Assembly: GCF_000715075.1 (NCBI RefSeq)
Contig: NC_134095.1
Coordinates: forward strand, 58,276,419 to 58,340,418
DNA from: Nicotiana tabacum
Lineage: Eukaryota > Streptophyta > Magnoliopsida > Solanales > Solanaceae
Length of the DNA: 64,000 nt
Direction: 5' to 3'
In this document: in pieces, positions 12,745 to 24,376 of the stretch
Layout of the letters: the number at the start of each line of letters is the position of its first letter
How positions within the stretch are numbered: the stretch's first letter is position 1
Notes under the pieces: model-generated
The model's input: only the letters and a program-made list of their open reading frames with translations
Databases searched by the model: none
Told to the model about the DNA's origin: nothing
Program-made: the position numbers and the translations under genes

Positions 12745-13334
12745 CTTTGTTGTTCAAGTCTATTTTTTTATTATTTTTGAGTCTGTATTGTCAGTTTGTT
12801 AGTTCATTTTGAGTCCCTATTTTCAGTTTTCTTTTTAAATTGTTGGTCCACTCATCGAGTCTATTAGTCTTTACGTTTAAATCTATCGGGAAAGTTGTTG
12901 TAATCAAGATGTTTATTTTATGAAATTTGAAAACCACAAAAAAATGTTTATTATTATTATTATTATTATTATTTATTTTGCACATGTTCCTAGAACTACG
13001 CTTGGTCTGATTCATGCGGCGTCATGATACGTAGGCAATCCCCATAGAATTCGATCATAACCATGAAATGAAAAGAATAAAAAAAGAGGAAAACAAGAAA
13101 AAATGTGAAAAAACAAGAGAGTAAAAATGAGAGAATAAGAGAATAAAAATGAGAATCAAGCAAAGAAAAGAAGGAATGAAAAAGAGAGAGAAAGAAATTG
13201 CAAAATGGAATTTAGTGAAAGACGGGATGACACAAGCAGCCGTTCAAATGCATAATAGAAACGGTTAACTAGTTAGGTGCATTGCATCCCCAACGTGCGG
13301 TTGCCTATCTATTAAGCTCTAATCACTAACAAGT
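12745..13334 (+). other. ORF1-gag spacer with TTA microsatellite and purine tract
   Basis: There is no credible ORF. The stretch holds a (TTA)n microsatellite at about 12948-12973 and a purine-rich tract (A/G, few pyrimidines) at about 13065-13205. Short ORFs reading through the microsatellite on the minus strand are low-complexity. Confidence 0.7.
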
Positions 13335-15297
13335 TTGTTTGTTGTCATCAAGTCTAAACAGGTAGTTAGTTTGTTTGGCATTCTAGCAACTCACCCGTAC
13401 AATACCAGGTCCAAACACAACATGATCATGGCTGGCCAAGAACTGGATGCAAGTGTTATTAATCCGTCAAGGGAGGGGGGAGAGTCTGATATTAATCTGA
13501 AAGAGGAGTTACATAAGTTGAAACACCAGATGCCAGAGATGTACAAGGCATGGGTGGTGGGGCATCCACCACCATCATACCCCGCTAACCCTGCTTTCGT
13601 CTCGCCGTTGGCTCAATCCAAAGAACCTCCAACTTTTGATTCATCTCCAGGATTTCCCATTTACCACCACTACCAAGGCACCACTTCCCAAACCCTACAA
13701 GCACCACTACCCAAACCAATCCCATACCCCCTCCACCAGCCACCCCTATTTTCGTGGCACCACCACCCACTACACTCCATCGATCCTCCAGTGAGCCCTA
13801 ATTCCAGACACAAGATAACCAATACTATCCCCCGAAGCCTACTTTCAAGGCCCCAGAACATTACTCCTACACTTCTCATTTCGACCTCCCAGTTACGACT
13901 GAGAAACCACCTAAAAGCAAAACAGGAGGAGATGTCCAAGAAGGTTAGAAGCCTAGAACAGTCATTCAAAAACATGCAGGGATTGGGAGGCCAGGTGAGC
14001 GTATCCTACAAGGATTTGTGTCTATTTCCCGATATTCAGTTGTCGGTAGGATTCAAGATGGCTAAATTTGATCTATATGACGGGCACGGAGACCCGGTGG
14101 CCTATTTGAGGGGATTCTGCAGTAAAATGAGAGGAGCCAGTGGGAAAGATAAGCTATTGATGGCATACTTTAGCCAGAGTCTGAGTGGCGTGGCATTGGA
14201 GTGGTACACTCGTCAGGATCACAGCAGATGGTATACATGGGATGATTTGGCCCAAGCATTCGCTCGTCATTTCCAATACAACATCGAGATTGTTCCAGAT
14301 CATTTGTCTTTGACTAAGATTGAGAAGAAGCCTAGTGAAAGTTTCAGGGAATACAGTTTTCGCCGGGAGAGAACAAGCAGCAAGAGTTAACCCCCCCTAT
14401 GGAGGAGAGCGAAATGGTGGAGTACTTTCTGCAGGCTCTAGAGCCTACTTACTTTGGCCATCTGATATTGGCTATAGGTAAGTCTTTCAACGAGCCAGTG
14501 AAGATGGGTGGCATGGTGGAAGAAGGGCTTAAATCAAGCAAAATTATGAGCTACTCAGCCATCAAAGCAACTACCCAAGCCATTCAGAATGGTGCTACAA
14601 GAGTGATCAGAAAGAAAAAGAAAGAAGATGTGGCAACAGTTGAGTCAGGATCATGGTTTGGACCTAGGGGCCTGTCACACCATTATACCCAGCCTCGACC
14701 CCATCACCAAAACCTACACCCAAACCCCATATAATCCACCTAGCACTACTTCCCATCACCAGACCCTCATATTTCTATCCACCATGCCCATACATATACT
14801 TAACCTTCTGCCTACTCACAATAGCGTGCCTCATCCCCACAAAGCACCTACCTAGCTCCACAAAATGCTTACCCACCCCCACGAGCCTACCGAAACCCTG
14901 TCGGACCAGGTTTCTGACCCAATCCAATGTTCAAAAATGAGAGGTTGTAGCAAAAAAAAACTTTCACTCCGTTGGGGGAGTCTTATACCAGTTTATTCCA
15001 TAGAGTGAGGTAGTTAGGTATACTGAGGCCAATTGAGTCAAAATTGCCAAACCCTCCTCCAAAGAATCTTTATTACTCCGTAAGTTATGAATATTGTTCT
15101 AGTACCCCGGGGCATGATACTAAGAAGTGCTGGCATTTGAAAAATACCATCTAGGAGCTTATCGACACAAACCGGATTGAAGTCCAAAACCTAGAGGCAC
15201 CCAACATTAACCAGAACACATTGCCAACCCATGAGAAAACGAACATGGTCGAGATAGTAAACAAAGGGGAGAGACCAAGAAGCCTTCACATACTGTC
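13335..15297 (+). pseudogene. Ogre gag, decayed
   Basis: The N-terminal part is Pro/His-rich. The conserved gag core is at about 14055-14390 with 'MAKFDLYDGHGDPVAYLRGFC', then 'LMAYFSQSLSGVALEWYTRQ' and 'FARHFQYN', the retrotransposon gag motifs of capsid proteins that package element RNA. After a frameshift near 14390 the chain continues at 14399-14734. A zinc-knuckle-like remnant lies near 15090 (YEYCSSTPGH followed by DTKKC). Frame changes near 14390 and 14740 and stops around 14735-15290 destroy the frame. The motif wording fits Tat/Ogre gag. Confidence 0.8.
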
Positions 15298-16963
15298 ATG
15301 ATTATTCGGTCCAGTGAGGTCAAGCCAGTTATAAAACCAATGGTTGAAGTATCAGTGAATAATTTGAGCAGGACAAACGGTGAACCATCTTTGGTAGTTA
15401 AGAAAAGATCCCCAAGTGATGTTGCAATAAATCAAGAAAAGTCAAAAGTAGTCGTGCCAGGATTGGCAAATAAGCCAATCAAAATTGTAGAGGGTGCCCA
15501 TACAGATCTTGTCATCATCAAGTCTGTAACCCCATTGCCGGTACTCATCACCAAGGCTATCCCATGGAACTATGAATGGGTGATAATGACCTACAAAGGA
15601 AAGTAAGTGAATGAAAAAGTCAATGAGGCCCAGGGATTAACTCATTCGGGGAGATGCTTTACCCCGGAAGAGTTAACGAAAGCTAAAACATCCAGAGGTA
15701 ATCCAGTTCTAGTAAAGAAAGCAGTCACTAAAGAAGAGGCGGAGGAGTTTCTGAGAAAAATGAAGGTACACGATTATTCCATCGTGGAGCAGTTGAGAAA
15801 GATGCCCGCTCAGATTTCCTTGCGATCATTGTTGATCCACTCAGATGAGCATCGTCGGGCCTTGATGAAAATTCTGAACGAAGCTCATGTCCCCAACAAA
15901 ATTTCAGTTAACCATCTGGAGAAGATCGCCAACAAAATATTTGAGTTGAACAGGGTCACCTTCTCTAATGATGAGTTGCCTATAGAAGGTACTGAACACA
16001 ACAAAGCTCTCTATCTTACAGTAAAATGTGAATATTCAGTGGTCACAGGGTGTTAGTTGACAATGGTTCCAGTGCAAACATCCGCCCTCTCTCTACTCCG
16101 AACAAGTTGAATGTTGATGGTGAAAGGATTCATAAAAATAGCACATGCGTCCAAGGATTTGACGGTGGAGGAAAAGACTCAGTTGGTGATATAATGCTCG
16201 AATTGACAATAGGACCGGTAGAATTCACCATGCAGTTCCAGGTGCTGGACATAGCTATCTCTTATAATTTACTGTTAGGTCGACCTTGGATACATGCCGC
16301 CAAAGAAGTCCCGTCCACTCTGCACCAGATTGTCAAGTTCGAGTGGGATAGACAAGAGATCGTCGTGCATGGTGAAGAGAATTTGTATGCTCACATTGAT
16401 GCCTCCATCCTATTTATTGAGGCTGCAGATGACAAAGGGCCCTGGGTCTCTCAAGTTTTTGAAACAGTGCCTGTCGAGAAGGTTCCAGAAGGGAAAGGGG
16501 TTCCAACTCCAAAGATAGCCTCTGCATCCGTCATGGTGGACTCTAAAATGCTAAAAATGGCTTTGTACCAGGTAAAGGTCTAGGTGCATCCTTGCAGGGT
16601 ATCATACAGCCAGTGTCCCTCCCTGAAAACTTGGGTACATTCGGTCTTGGATTCAAACCCATAGCGGCAGATGTGAAAAGGGCTAGAAAGTTGAAACAGA
16701 AGGTGTGGGCACTCCTAAGACTATCTCGCGTCTCTACAGGTCTTCTATCAAGCTTGGTTCCCGGAAACGCCAAGTGACGACAGTTCCAAGTTCTATGGTG
16801 GACATTGATGAAGAGTTAATTGAAAGGTTCCAGAGGTTGTTTGATAATGTGAACATGGTAGAAGTTGGAGAATGTTCTAGCTAAGCGAACATGCAGTTCG
16901 TCGGGCTGAATGTAAAGCTTAACAATTGGAAGGCTACTCCTCTCCTAGTCAGAAGGAGTCTTG
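15298..16963 (+). pseudogene. Ogre gag-pro linker, aspartic protease and G-patch-like segment
   Basis: The region 15298-16056 carries the linker with 'LTHSGRCFTPEELTKAK' and 'EEAEEFLRKMKVHDYSIVEQ'. The protease is at 16050-16583: active-site motif LVDNGSSANI, then a flap-like region and 'ISYNLLLGRPWIH', the conserved second half. It would cut the Gag-Pol polyprotein. A G-patch-like segment follows at about 16555-16760, with GKGLGASLQGIIQPVSLPEN and 'LGTFGLGFKP'. The upstream frame ends at 16581-16583 because one A appears to be missing in the A run near 16552. Further frame breaks lie near 16720-16960. A C-terminal tail leads to the intron donor at 16964. Confidence 0.8.
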
Positions 16964-17140
16964 GTAGATTGTTTTGTTCTCCCTTCTTTTTGGGTCTTTC
17001 CAGGGTTGTGACCCAGATTTTTTATTTTTCGCTTGTTGTTGTGCAAACCCTGTTATCCTTTATTTTTCAATGAAATGCAATTTCCCTTTTACATCATTCC
17101 TGATAGTTCTTATTTTGTTTTTCTTTTCTTCTTTGTACAG
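16964..17140 (+). other. Putative intron between protease and RT of the Ogre element
   Basis: A GT donor (ttg|gtagattg) at 16964 and an AG acceptor (tttgtacag|ttctttt) at 17140 bound a 177-bp T-rich segment. Joining the flanks makes codons for S-C-S-F-Y-A-G-F, which leads straight into the RT polyprotein. Introns at this place are a known trait of Ogre elements, where partial splicing regulates Pol expression. No transcript evidence is available here. Confidence 0.65.
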
Positions 17141-18557
17141 TTCTTTTTATGCTGGTTTCAATGACATGACATGCATGAGGAATCTTTGTCCAAGTCTTAA
17201 AAGTCAATCTAATTCTGAAAGAATAATCCAGGAAATAGAATGTGATGATGAATTAGAATATTATAAGGATGAGGCCTTTGAAGAGATTAGTAAGGAACTG
17301 AATCATTTTGAAGAAAAACCCAAGCCTAATCTGAATAAAATAGAAGCAATCAATCTAGGGGATCTAGATAATTTCAAAGAAACTAAGATAAGTGTCTATT
17401 TTGAACTGCAAATCAGGGAAGAAATAATTAAAGCATTGTTTGAGTATAAGGATATTTTTGCATGGTCGTATGATGACATGCCAGGCTTGAGTACCGATCT
17501 GGTGGTCCACAAATTGCCAATTGATCTAGCATTCCCTCCCATCAAGCAGAAGTTGAGAAAGTTCAAAACTGACATGAGTGTGATGATTAAAGAAGAAGTC
17601 ATAAAGCAACTTGATCCAAAATTCATTCGAGTCACGCAGTATCCCACGTGGTTAGCCAATGTTGTGCATGTGCCAAAGAATGATGCTAAGACCAGAATGT
17701 GTGTTGATTACTGTGACCTCAAAAAGCAAGTCCAAAGGACAATTTCCCACTGCCAAATATCCACATTTTGATTGACAACTTACCAAGCACGAGATTGGTC
17801 TTTTGTGGATTGTTATGCGGGGTATCATCAGATTTTAATGGATGAGGAAGATGCGGAAAAGACGGCATTCATCATGTCATGGGGAACATATTGCTACCGG
17901 GTCATGCCATTAAGTTTGAAACATGCTGGGGCAACTTACATGAGGGAAATGAATACCATATTCCATGACATGATACACAAGGAGATTGAGGTTTACGTGG
18001 ATGATGTGATCATAAAATACAGGAAGCAGTCTGACCACGTCAGAGATTTGAGGAAGTTTTTTCAGAGGCTCCGCAGGTACAATCTCAAGCTCAACCCTAC
18101 AAAGTGTGCATTTGGTATTCTGTCTGGGAAACTTTTGTGATTCATAGTCAGTCAGTGAGGCATTGAGTTAGATCCATCAAATATCAAGGCTATCCAGGAA
18201 TTACCACCACCAAAGAACAAGACCGAGGTGATGAGTCTGCTAGGGAGGCTGAACTACATCAGTAGGTTTATTGCTCAGCTCACAACAACCTGTGAGCCCA
18301 TCTTTAAGTTGCTAAAGAAAGATGTTGAGTTCAAATGGACTGATGATTGTAGGGAAGCATTCAATAAGATCAAGGAGTATTTGTCGACCCCCTTGTGCTG
18401 GTCCCGCCGGAACTAGGGAGACCTTTGATTCTTTATTGGACAGTCCTGGATAACTCATTTGGTTGTGTGTTGGGTCAGCATGACATCACTGGTAGGAAAG
18501 AGTAATCCATCTATTATCTCAGCAGCAAGTTCACTTCTTGCGAGGTTAAGTATACTC
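17141..18557 (+). pseudogene. Ogre reverse transcriptase and start of RNase H, decayed
   Basis: The first exon after the intron runs 17141-17771 with the N-terminal RT motifs 'YPTWLANVVHVPKND' and 'RMCVDYCDLKK'. After a frameshift near 17760 the core is at 17772-18140, including 'WSFVDCYAGYHQILMDEEDA' and the catalytic box YVDDVI near 17993, both aspartates intact. A stop at 18138 and a further break precede the connection segment (18228-18416, 'SLLGRLNYISRFIAQ'). RNase H begins near 18410 with 'DNSFGCVLGQHD' and is cut at 18557 by the L1 insertion. Confidence 0.85.
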
Positions 18558-18603
18558 CCCCCTGGCACACGTTATGCTAATGTACGCCGACTGAGAAGCA
18601 GCC

Positions 18604-20055
18604 ATGGTGAGAAAGCGAGGTCGACCTAAGCGAGTACCACTAGTGACGGTCGGCGAAGTCATAAGTGCAACAGTAATTGCAGATACTTTAGCTAAAGGTT
18701 CTACCCAGCAGATAACAACACCAATTGGGCACCAATTTCAACCTAATCCACAACAATTAGGTTCATCTAGCAATAATAAGGGACCGGTGAAGAGGATAGA
18801 TCTCAACGCAGTTCAGATGAATGTAGCCACATCTTCATGTGAAGGCACACCAACAAGCTCAAGCATGGAGATTAAGAAGAACAAAGTGGATGCAGCGCCA
18901 AGTGAGCTGAAGGTCCATGGAATAGTAACAGCTGAGCAAAATGAGGAGCTAAAATCACATGCAGTAGTACCGAAGAAGGGGAAAACATGGGCAAATTTGT
19001 TTGCGGGGAACAGATCTTCAGAAAATGGTATGATATTATCATATATTCCTTCGGAAATTGTTGATGGTAACATTGTGGTTAAAGTAGATAAAAAAGAAAT
19101 TGAAGAACAGAACAAAAAATGGGAATGTGCCTTAATTATCTATGTGATTGGGGATATGCCTAGATATAAATTCATGGAGAAATATATAGCTCAAGCTTGG
19201 AGTAAAGTTAGTATACCAGATTTGTTTCTTCATGATGAAGGTTATTACATAGCAAAATTTGATACCATAGGAGACTTGAAAGATATTCTATATGGTGGAC
19301 CTTATACCATTAATGGTAGACCTATGGTCCTGAAGCAGTGGACACCTGAATTTGACATTAAGGCTGAATTTTTGATGGAGATCCCTTTGTGGGTCACTAT
19401 CCCTAATCTGACTATGAGCTATTGGGGAAACAAGACTTTAAGTAAGCTGGAAAGTGCTATTGGGAAGCCTCTCTTTGCAGATGAATGCACAGCAAAACAG
19501 ATTAGAATTTCCTATGCCAGGATTCTAGTGGAAGCCAATGTGACAAAAAAGCTTCCAATAGAGGTGACTTTACAAGAAACATCAGGGAAACAGATCCAGT
19601 TGCAGGTGGAGTATGGATGGAAACCAAAGTATTGTATAAATTGCATGAAGATAGGGCATGACTGTACTGTGGAGAAGAAAGTCAGAAAAGAAGAACAATA
19701 CAGAGGAAATCAGAAACAGGGGAAAGTTATCACAAAATGGCAAGTCAAATGCCAAGGACAACAACAACAAACTGATCTAAAGGGAGAACCAAGTAAGGCA
19801 ATAAGGCAGGAAAATGACAATGAAGATGTTGGGAATAATGGCAAGCTTCAGATAGTAAAGGATAAAGGGAAATCCAAAGAGTTGCAAGATGTAGACCAAA
19901 GAGAGGAGTGGCCAACTTTGCCTAGTAACAATAGAATTACATTGGGAAGGACAACAATAACTACAACAAATGCATTTCAAAATCTGCAGCAGGAAGAGGA
20001 AATGGAGGACATTAGGCCACCTAATCTGGGAGGTGGAATCATTATTCATCAATGA
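18604..20055 (+). CDS. L1 ORF1 protein (DUF4283-type, zinc knuckle), intact
   Basis: This is an uninterrupted 483-codon frame and the only intact element protein in the window. Plant L1 ORF1 proteins bind RNA in the LINE ribonucleoprotein. A basic N terminus (MVRKRGRPKR) is followed by a low-complexity part. A DUF4283-like core at about residues 160-300 has 'ALIIYVIGDMPRYKFMEKYI' and 'ILYGGPYTINGRPMVLKQW'. A CCHC-like knuckle at about 345-356 reads YCINCMKIGHDC. The C terminus is acidic and Gln-rich. The ATG at 18604 is the first in the element and has a favourable context. The stop overlaps the ORF2 start as ATGA at 20052-20055. Domain names are from family knowledge, not from a search. Confidence 0.85.
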   Translation: MVRKRGRPKRVPLVTVGEVISATVIADTLAKGSTQQITTPIGHQFQPNPQQLGSSSNNKGPVKRIDLNAVQMNVATSSCEGTPTSSSMEIKKNKVDAAPSELKVHGIVTAEQNEELKSHAVVPKKGKTWANLFAGNRSSENGMILSYIPSEIVDGNIVVKVDKKEIEEQNKKWECALIIYVIGDMPRYKFMEKYIAQAWSKVSIPDLFLHDEGYYIAKFDTIGDLKDILYGGPYTINGRPMVLKQWTPEFDIKAEFLMEIPLWVTIPNLTMSYWGNKTLSKLESAIGKPLFADECTAKQIRISYARILVEANVTKKLPIEVTLQETSGKQIQLQVEYGWKPKYCINCMKIGHDCTVEKKVRKEEQYRGNQKQGKVITKWQVKCQGQQQQTDLKGEPSKAIRQENDNEDVGNNGKLQIVKDKGKSKELQDVDQREEWPTLPSNNRITLGRTTITTTNAFQNLQQEEEMEDIRPPNLGGGIIIHQ

Positions 20056-23000
20056 CTTGGTTAATCTGGAATATTAGCGGATTGAATAAGAGATACAAAC
20101 AAAAAGAAATAAAGCAGTACATTAAAGACAAACACATCAAGCTGGCTGGGATAGTAGAAACAAAGGTGAAAGAAGACAAAGCAGGAAAGGTGATTAATAT
20201 AATAGTTCCAGGATGGCAGAAACTAACAAATTATTAGTATGCTGGGAATGGAAGGGTATGGATCCTATGGGATGAACAAGCTTACACAGTTCAACCAGTA
20301 GATAAACAAGACCAATTTATTCATTTCTTAGTATCTGGGAATCAGAATGGGATGCAGTGTTGCCTCACAGTGGTGTATGGCAACAATGATACAGATCATA
20401 GAAGGCAGCTATGGGGTTATTTGAAAAGATTAGAACAGAACATAACAGGACCTTGAATAATAGGGGGAGATTTCAATACAATCCTTAATATTCAAGATAG
20501 AATTTCTAAAGTGCCTGTGAAAAGTGCTGATGTAAAGGAATTTGCTGAGCTGTGTAATGACATTGGTATTACTGAATTACCATGGAGAGGAGATTATTAT
20601 ACATGGACCAACAAACAACAAGGTGATGATAGGGTGTGGAGTCGTATAGATAGGGTGTTTGGGAATGATATGTGGATGATGAACTTTAGCCACCTAAGCA
20701 CTGAGTATGGGGAGCCTCATATTTCAGATCATAGTACCATGGTTATCAACATAAAGCAGCCTAGGAAAACAACCAAATTCCCTTTCAGGTTCTTTAATGT
20801 ATGGGCAAGCAATCCTGATTTTGAAAGGATAGTAAAGGAAGAGTGGAATAGTAGCAATGCATCAGGGAAAATAGGAAGCATTTGGACAAAGCTCAAAAAG
20901 ATGAAAAGGCAGTTTAGAAAGCTTAATGAGGCAGAATTTAAAGGAGTAGCAGAGAAGATAGATCAAGCAAGCAGACCATTCAACACATACAGAGCCAGTT
21001 ACAAAGCAACTACAATGACCTGCTGCAAGAACAAGAAAAAGAATGGTTGCACAAGCTGGAAACTTGGTCAATGATGGAAGAAAGGATATTGCAGCAAAAG
21101 GCAAGGGCAAACTTGATCAAAGTGGGTTATTCTAAAAATAAATTCTTTTTTGCAGTGATAAAGGAGAGGCAACAAAGGAAACTAATAGTGGAACTACAGA
21201 CACTATCAGGAAGTATCATAACAAATTATGCAGCCATAAAAGAGAAGATACTGTCATTCTATAAAAGCTTAATGGGAACAAGTGCTCATGTACTTCCAGC
21301 TGTGGACAAGAGGGTAATGAAGGGAGGGCCAACATTAATAAAGTAACAACAGCAAGATCTGATTGCAGAAGTTACTAGCCAAGACATTGATGAAGCTTTA
21401 AAGGGGATAGGAAGTGACAAAGCACCAGGCATAGATGGATATAATGCAAAAAATTTTAAAAAATCATGGCCAGTGATCAAAGAAGAAGTGTATGCTGCAG
21501 TGAAAGATTTTTTCAATACAGGGGTGATGTTTCCAGCAATCAATTGTACAACAATCACATTATTGCCAAAAGTGTCCAATCTAGTGACAATCAAGGATTT
21601 CAGACCTATTGCTTGTTGCACTATGTTGTACAAGATTATCTCTAAAGTGCTAGCTGGAAGAATGTAGAAAATCATGCCACACATCATATCTGAAGCCCAA
21701 GTAGGATTTATCCCAGGGAGAAAAATAGCAGACAATATCATCCTTGCTCATGAGCTAGTCAAGGCTTATAGCAGGAAACATATATCCCCTAGATGTATGA
21801 TGAAAGTTGACATGATGAAAGCATATGATTCAGTGGAATGGGTATATCTGGAACAAGTGCTCGAGTATTTGTGTTTTCCCACAAAGTTCTGTAATTGGGT
21901 GAAAGCTTGTATATCAACAGTCAGTTACTCAATTATGATAAATGGGGAGCTGACAAAACCTTTTGATGCTGCTAAGGGACTCAGACAAGGTGACCCTATA
22001 TCACCATTTCTGTTTGCTATAGTGATGGAATATCTAAGCAGGCTGCTCAAAGGACTGAAAAATGCTCAGGAGTTCATATTTCATCCAAGATGTGGGAAAT
22101 TAGACATAACTCATCTCAGCTTTGCAGATGACTTGCTGCTATTTGCCAGGGGAAATAGCAAGTCTGTCTCCACAATGCATGATTGTTTCATGAAATTTTC
22201 TGCTACATCTGGACTGATAGCTAATCGCAATAAGAGTGCAATCTACTTTGGAGGAGTTGATCAAGCAACAAGGCAGGAAATACTACAGAACACCGGATAT
22301 ACTCTTGGAGAATTGCCTTTCAAATACTTGGGCATACCATTGGACACAAAGAAGCTGTCAGCTATGCAATGGCAACCATTGATTGATAGAATAGTAGCAA
22401 GGATTTCTTCATGGACAGCCAGGAAACTATCTTATGCCGGAAGGGTTCAGTTAGTCCAAACAGTGATATTTGGTATCCAATCCTATTGGGCCCAAATTTT
22501 CATACTACCAGCTAAAGTGATAAAATTGATAGAGGCTTATTGCAGAAGCTATATAAGGTCAGGATCCAATACAATCACAAAGAGAGCATTGATAGCCTGG
22601 GACAGAATGTGCTTGCCTAAATCTGTTGGAGGGTACAATCTATTGAATATCAGAATTTGGAATAAAGCAGCTATAACAAGTGTATACTGGGACTTAGCAC
22701 AGAAGAAAGACAAGATGTGGATAAAGTGGATTCATACTTATTACATAAAGGGGCAAAGTATAGTGGAGATGAATATACCCCAACAAGCAAGTTGGATGGT
22801 GAGAAAGAATTATGGAAGCAAGAGGAGTAATCCAGCAACTGCCCACAGCGCAATACAGAAGGACCACAACCAAGCAAATTTATTTGGGCATTTTGGGAAG
22901 CTACAACAAGGTGGCATGGAGAACCTTGATGTTTCACAATGAAGCTAGGCCCAAGGCAATATTCACTATGTGGATGCAATGCTATGGGAGGCTAATGACA

Positions 23001-23399
23001 ACAGATAGGCTTGCTAACTGGGGAGTCCAAGCAAACACAAGTTGTTGCTTGTGTAATGAAATAGTTGAATCACATGCACATTTGTTTGGTGAATGCAAAT
23101 TCACTAACATAGTATAGGGAAGGCTTATGCAATGGATTCAAATCAATGTGAGTCCATCACTGTCATACACACAGAAGATGGCATGGATAATAAAGCAAGC
23201 CAAAGGGAGATCATGCAAAGCAAAAGTTGTGAAAATGGTATACTCCGAGCATATACATGGGATATGGATGGAGAGAAACAACAGAATTTTTGGAGAGACA
23301 ATGAAGACTGCAGAACAAGTGGCAAGGGAAATAGCATGTGTTTGCAACATAAGAGCTAAAGGAGGAATGAGGGAGAAGATGCAGATGCTTATGTATTGA
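20052..23399 (+). pseudogene. L1 ORF2 (endonuclease-reverse transcriptase), decayed
   Basis: ORF2 would nick the target and copy the LINE RNA. The AP-type endonuclease (20052 to about 20780) has WNISGLN, VETKVKED, GGDFNTI and ISDHSTM, so its key residues look intact. RT spans about 21350-22600 with FRPIACC, the GFIPGR motif, 'KAYDSVEW', 'GLRQGDPISPFLFAIVMEYL' and the catalytic FADD near 22125. A zinc-binding RT-associated region (22812-23117) has 'FHNEARPKAIFTMW' and a C-x2-C motif; an RNase H-like tail with WMERNNRIF ends at 23399. In-frame stops lie at 20235, near 20454, at 21343, near 21665 and near 23115. Frameshifts lie near 21000 and near 22810. Confidence 0.88.
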
Positions 23400-23570
23400 A
23401 AACAATGTACTAACTAGCCAGACATTTGATTAATGTCTTATGTACTGCTTATAAGGTAGGATAGAATAGAAACTTGTATAGACTAAGTCAGCCGAGAATG
23501 GTTCTACTACTTTGTAATGTTCTCTTTGGTGATTAATGGAAAACGTAATTACCAAAAAAAAAGTATACTC

Positions 23571-24376
23571 TCCTTGAAAGGACATGTTGCGCCCTGACTT
23601 GGGTAGCACAGAAGCTGAAGCATTATTTGTCATCCTACACTACTTACCTTATTTCTCACCTGGATCCTCTAAAGTATATCTTTCAGAAGCCCATGCCCAC
23701 AAGAAGGCTCGCAAAATGGCAGATATTGCCCACAAAGTTTGATATCGTATATGTGACTCGGACGACTATGAAAGCCCAAGCTTTGGCCGATAACTTGGCC
23801 GAGAACCTAGTAGATGAGGAATATGAACCTTTGAAGACTTCTTTCCTGATGAAAAGGTAATGCATATTGATGAGGTCGAGAAGGATGAAATGCCCGATTG
23901 GAAACTTTTCTTTGATGGGGTCGCTAACATGAAAGGCATTGGAATAGGAGTTGTACTTATTTCTAAAACAGGGCACCACTACCTTGTCACAACTCAGCTT
24001 CATTTTTATTGCCCCAACAACATGGCTGAGTATGAAGCGTGTATTTTGGGTTTAAGGTTAGTCGTGGACATAGGAGTCCATGAAGTGTTGGTGTTGGGGG
24101 ATTCAGATTTGTTGGTGCACCATATCCAGGGAGAATGGGAGATCCGAGATTTGAAACTCATACCATATCGACAATGTCCGCAAGATCTTTGTCAGCGGTT
24201 TAATCAGTGAAGTTTAGGCATATCCCTAGGATCCACAATGAGGTTGCTGACACTTTGGCTACTCTGGCGTGGATGTTACATCATCCAGATAAGGCTTATG
24301 TTGACCCTTTGCATATTCAGGTCCGTGATCAGCATGCTTATTGAAACATGGTGGAAGAAGAACTTGACGGTGAACC
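23571..24376 (+). pseudogene. Ogre RNase H (end) and second RNase H domain
   Basis: The first RNase H resumes right of the L1 at 23571 with 'CCALTWVAQKLKHYL' and 'RLAKWQILPTKFDIVYV', ending at 23860. The second begins at 23860: 'DWKLFFDGVANMKGIGIGVV' (Asp), 'NNMAEYEACILGLRL' (Glu) and 'VLGDSDLLVHHIQGEW' (Asp). This extra RNase H is characteristic of the Tat lineage. A frameshift near 24190 moves the remaining tail ('NEVADTLATLAWMLHHPDK') into another frame. Its catalytic acidic residues look conserved although the frame is broken. Confidence 0.82.

Larger units (their letters stand above)
18558..23560 (+). mobile_element. L1-type LINE, nearly full length
   Basis: About 5.0 kb, flanked by the 10-bp duplication AAGTATACTC at 18548-18557 and 23561-23570, with a short A tail at 23554-23560. 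Removing it joins the two halves of the Ogre RNase H domain. It has a short 5' leader (46 bp), an intact ORF1 and a decayed ORF2 with endonuclease, RT and a C-terminal zinc-binding region. L1 elements move by target-primed reverse transcription, which explains the A tail and the duplication. It is younger than the Ogre element. Confidence 0.9.

Noticed and set aside
12791..13015. Asn-rich minus-strand ORF
   Set aside because: It is the translation of the TTA microsatellite.
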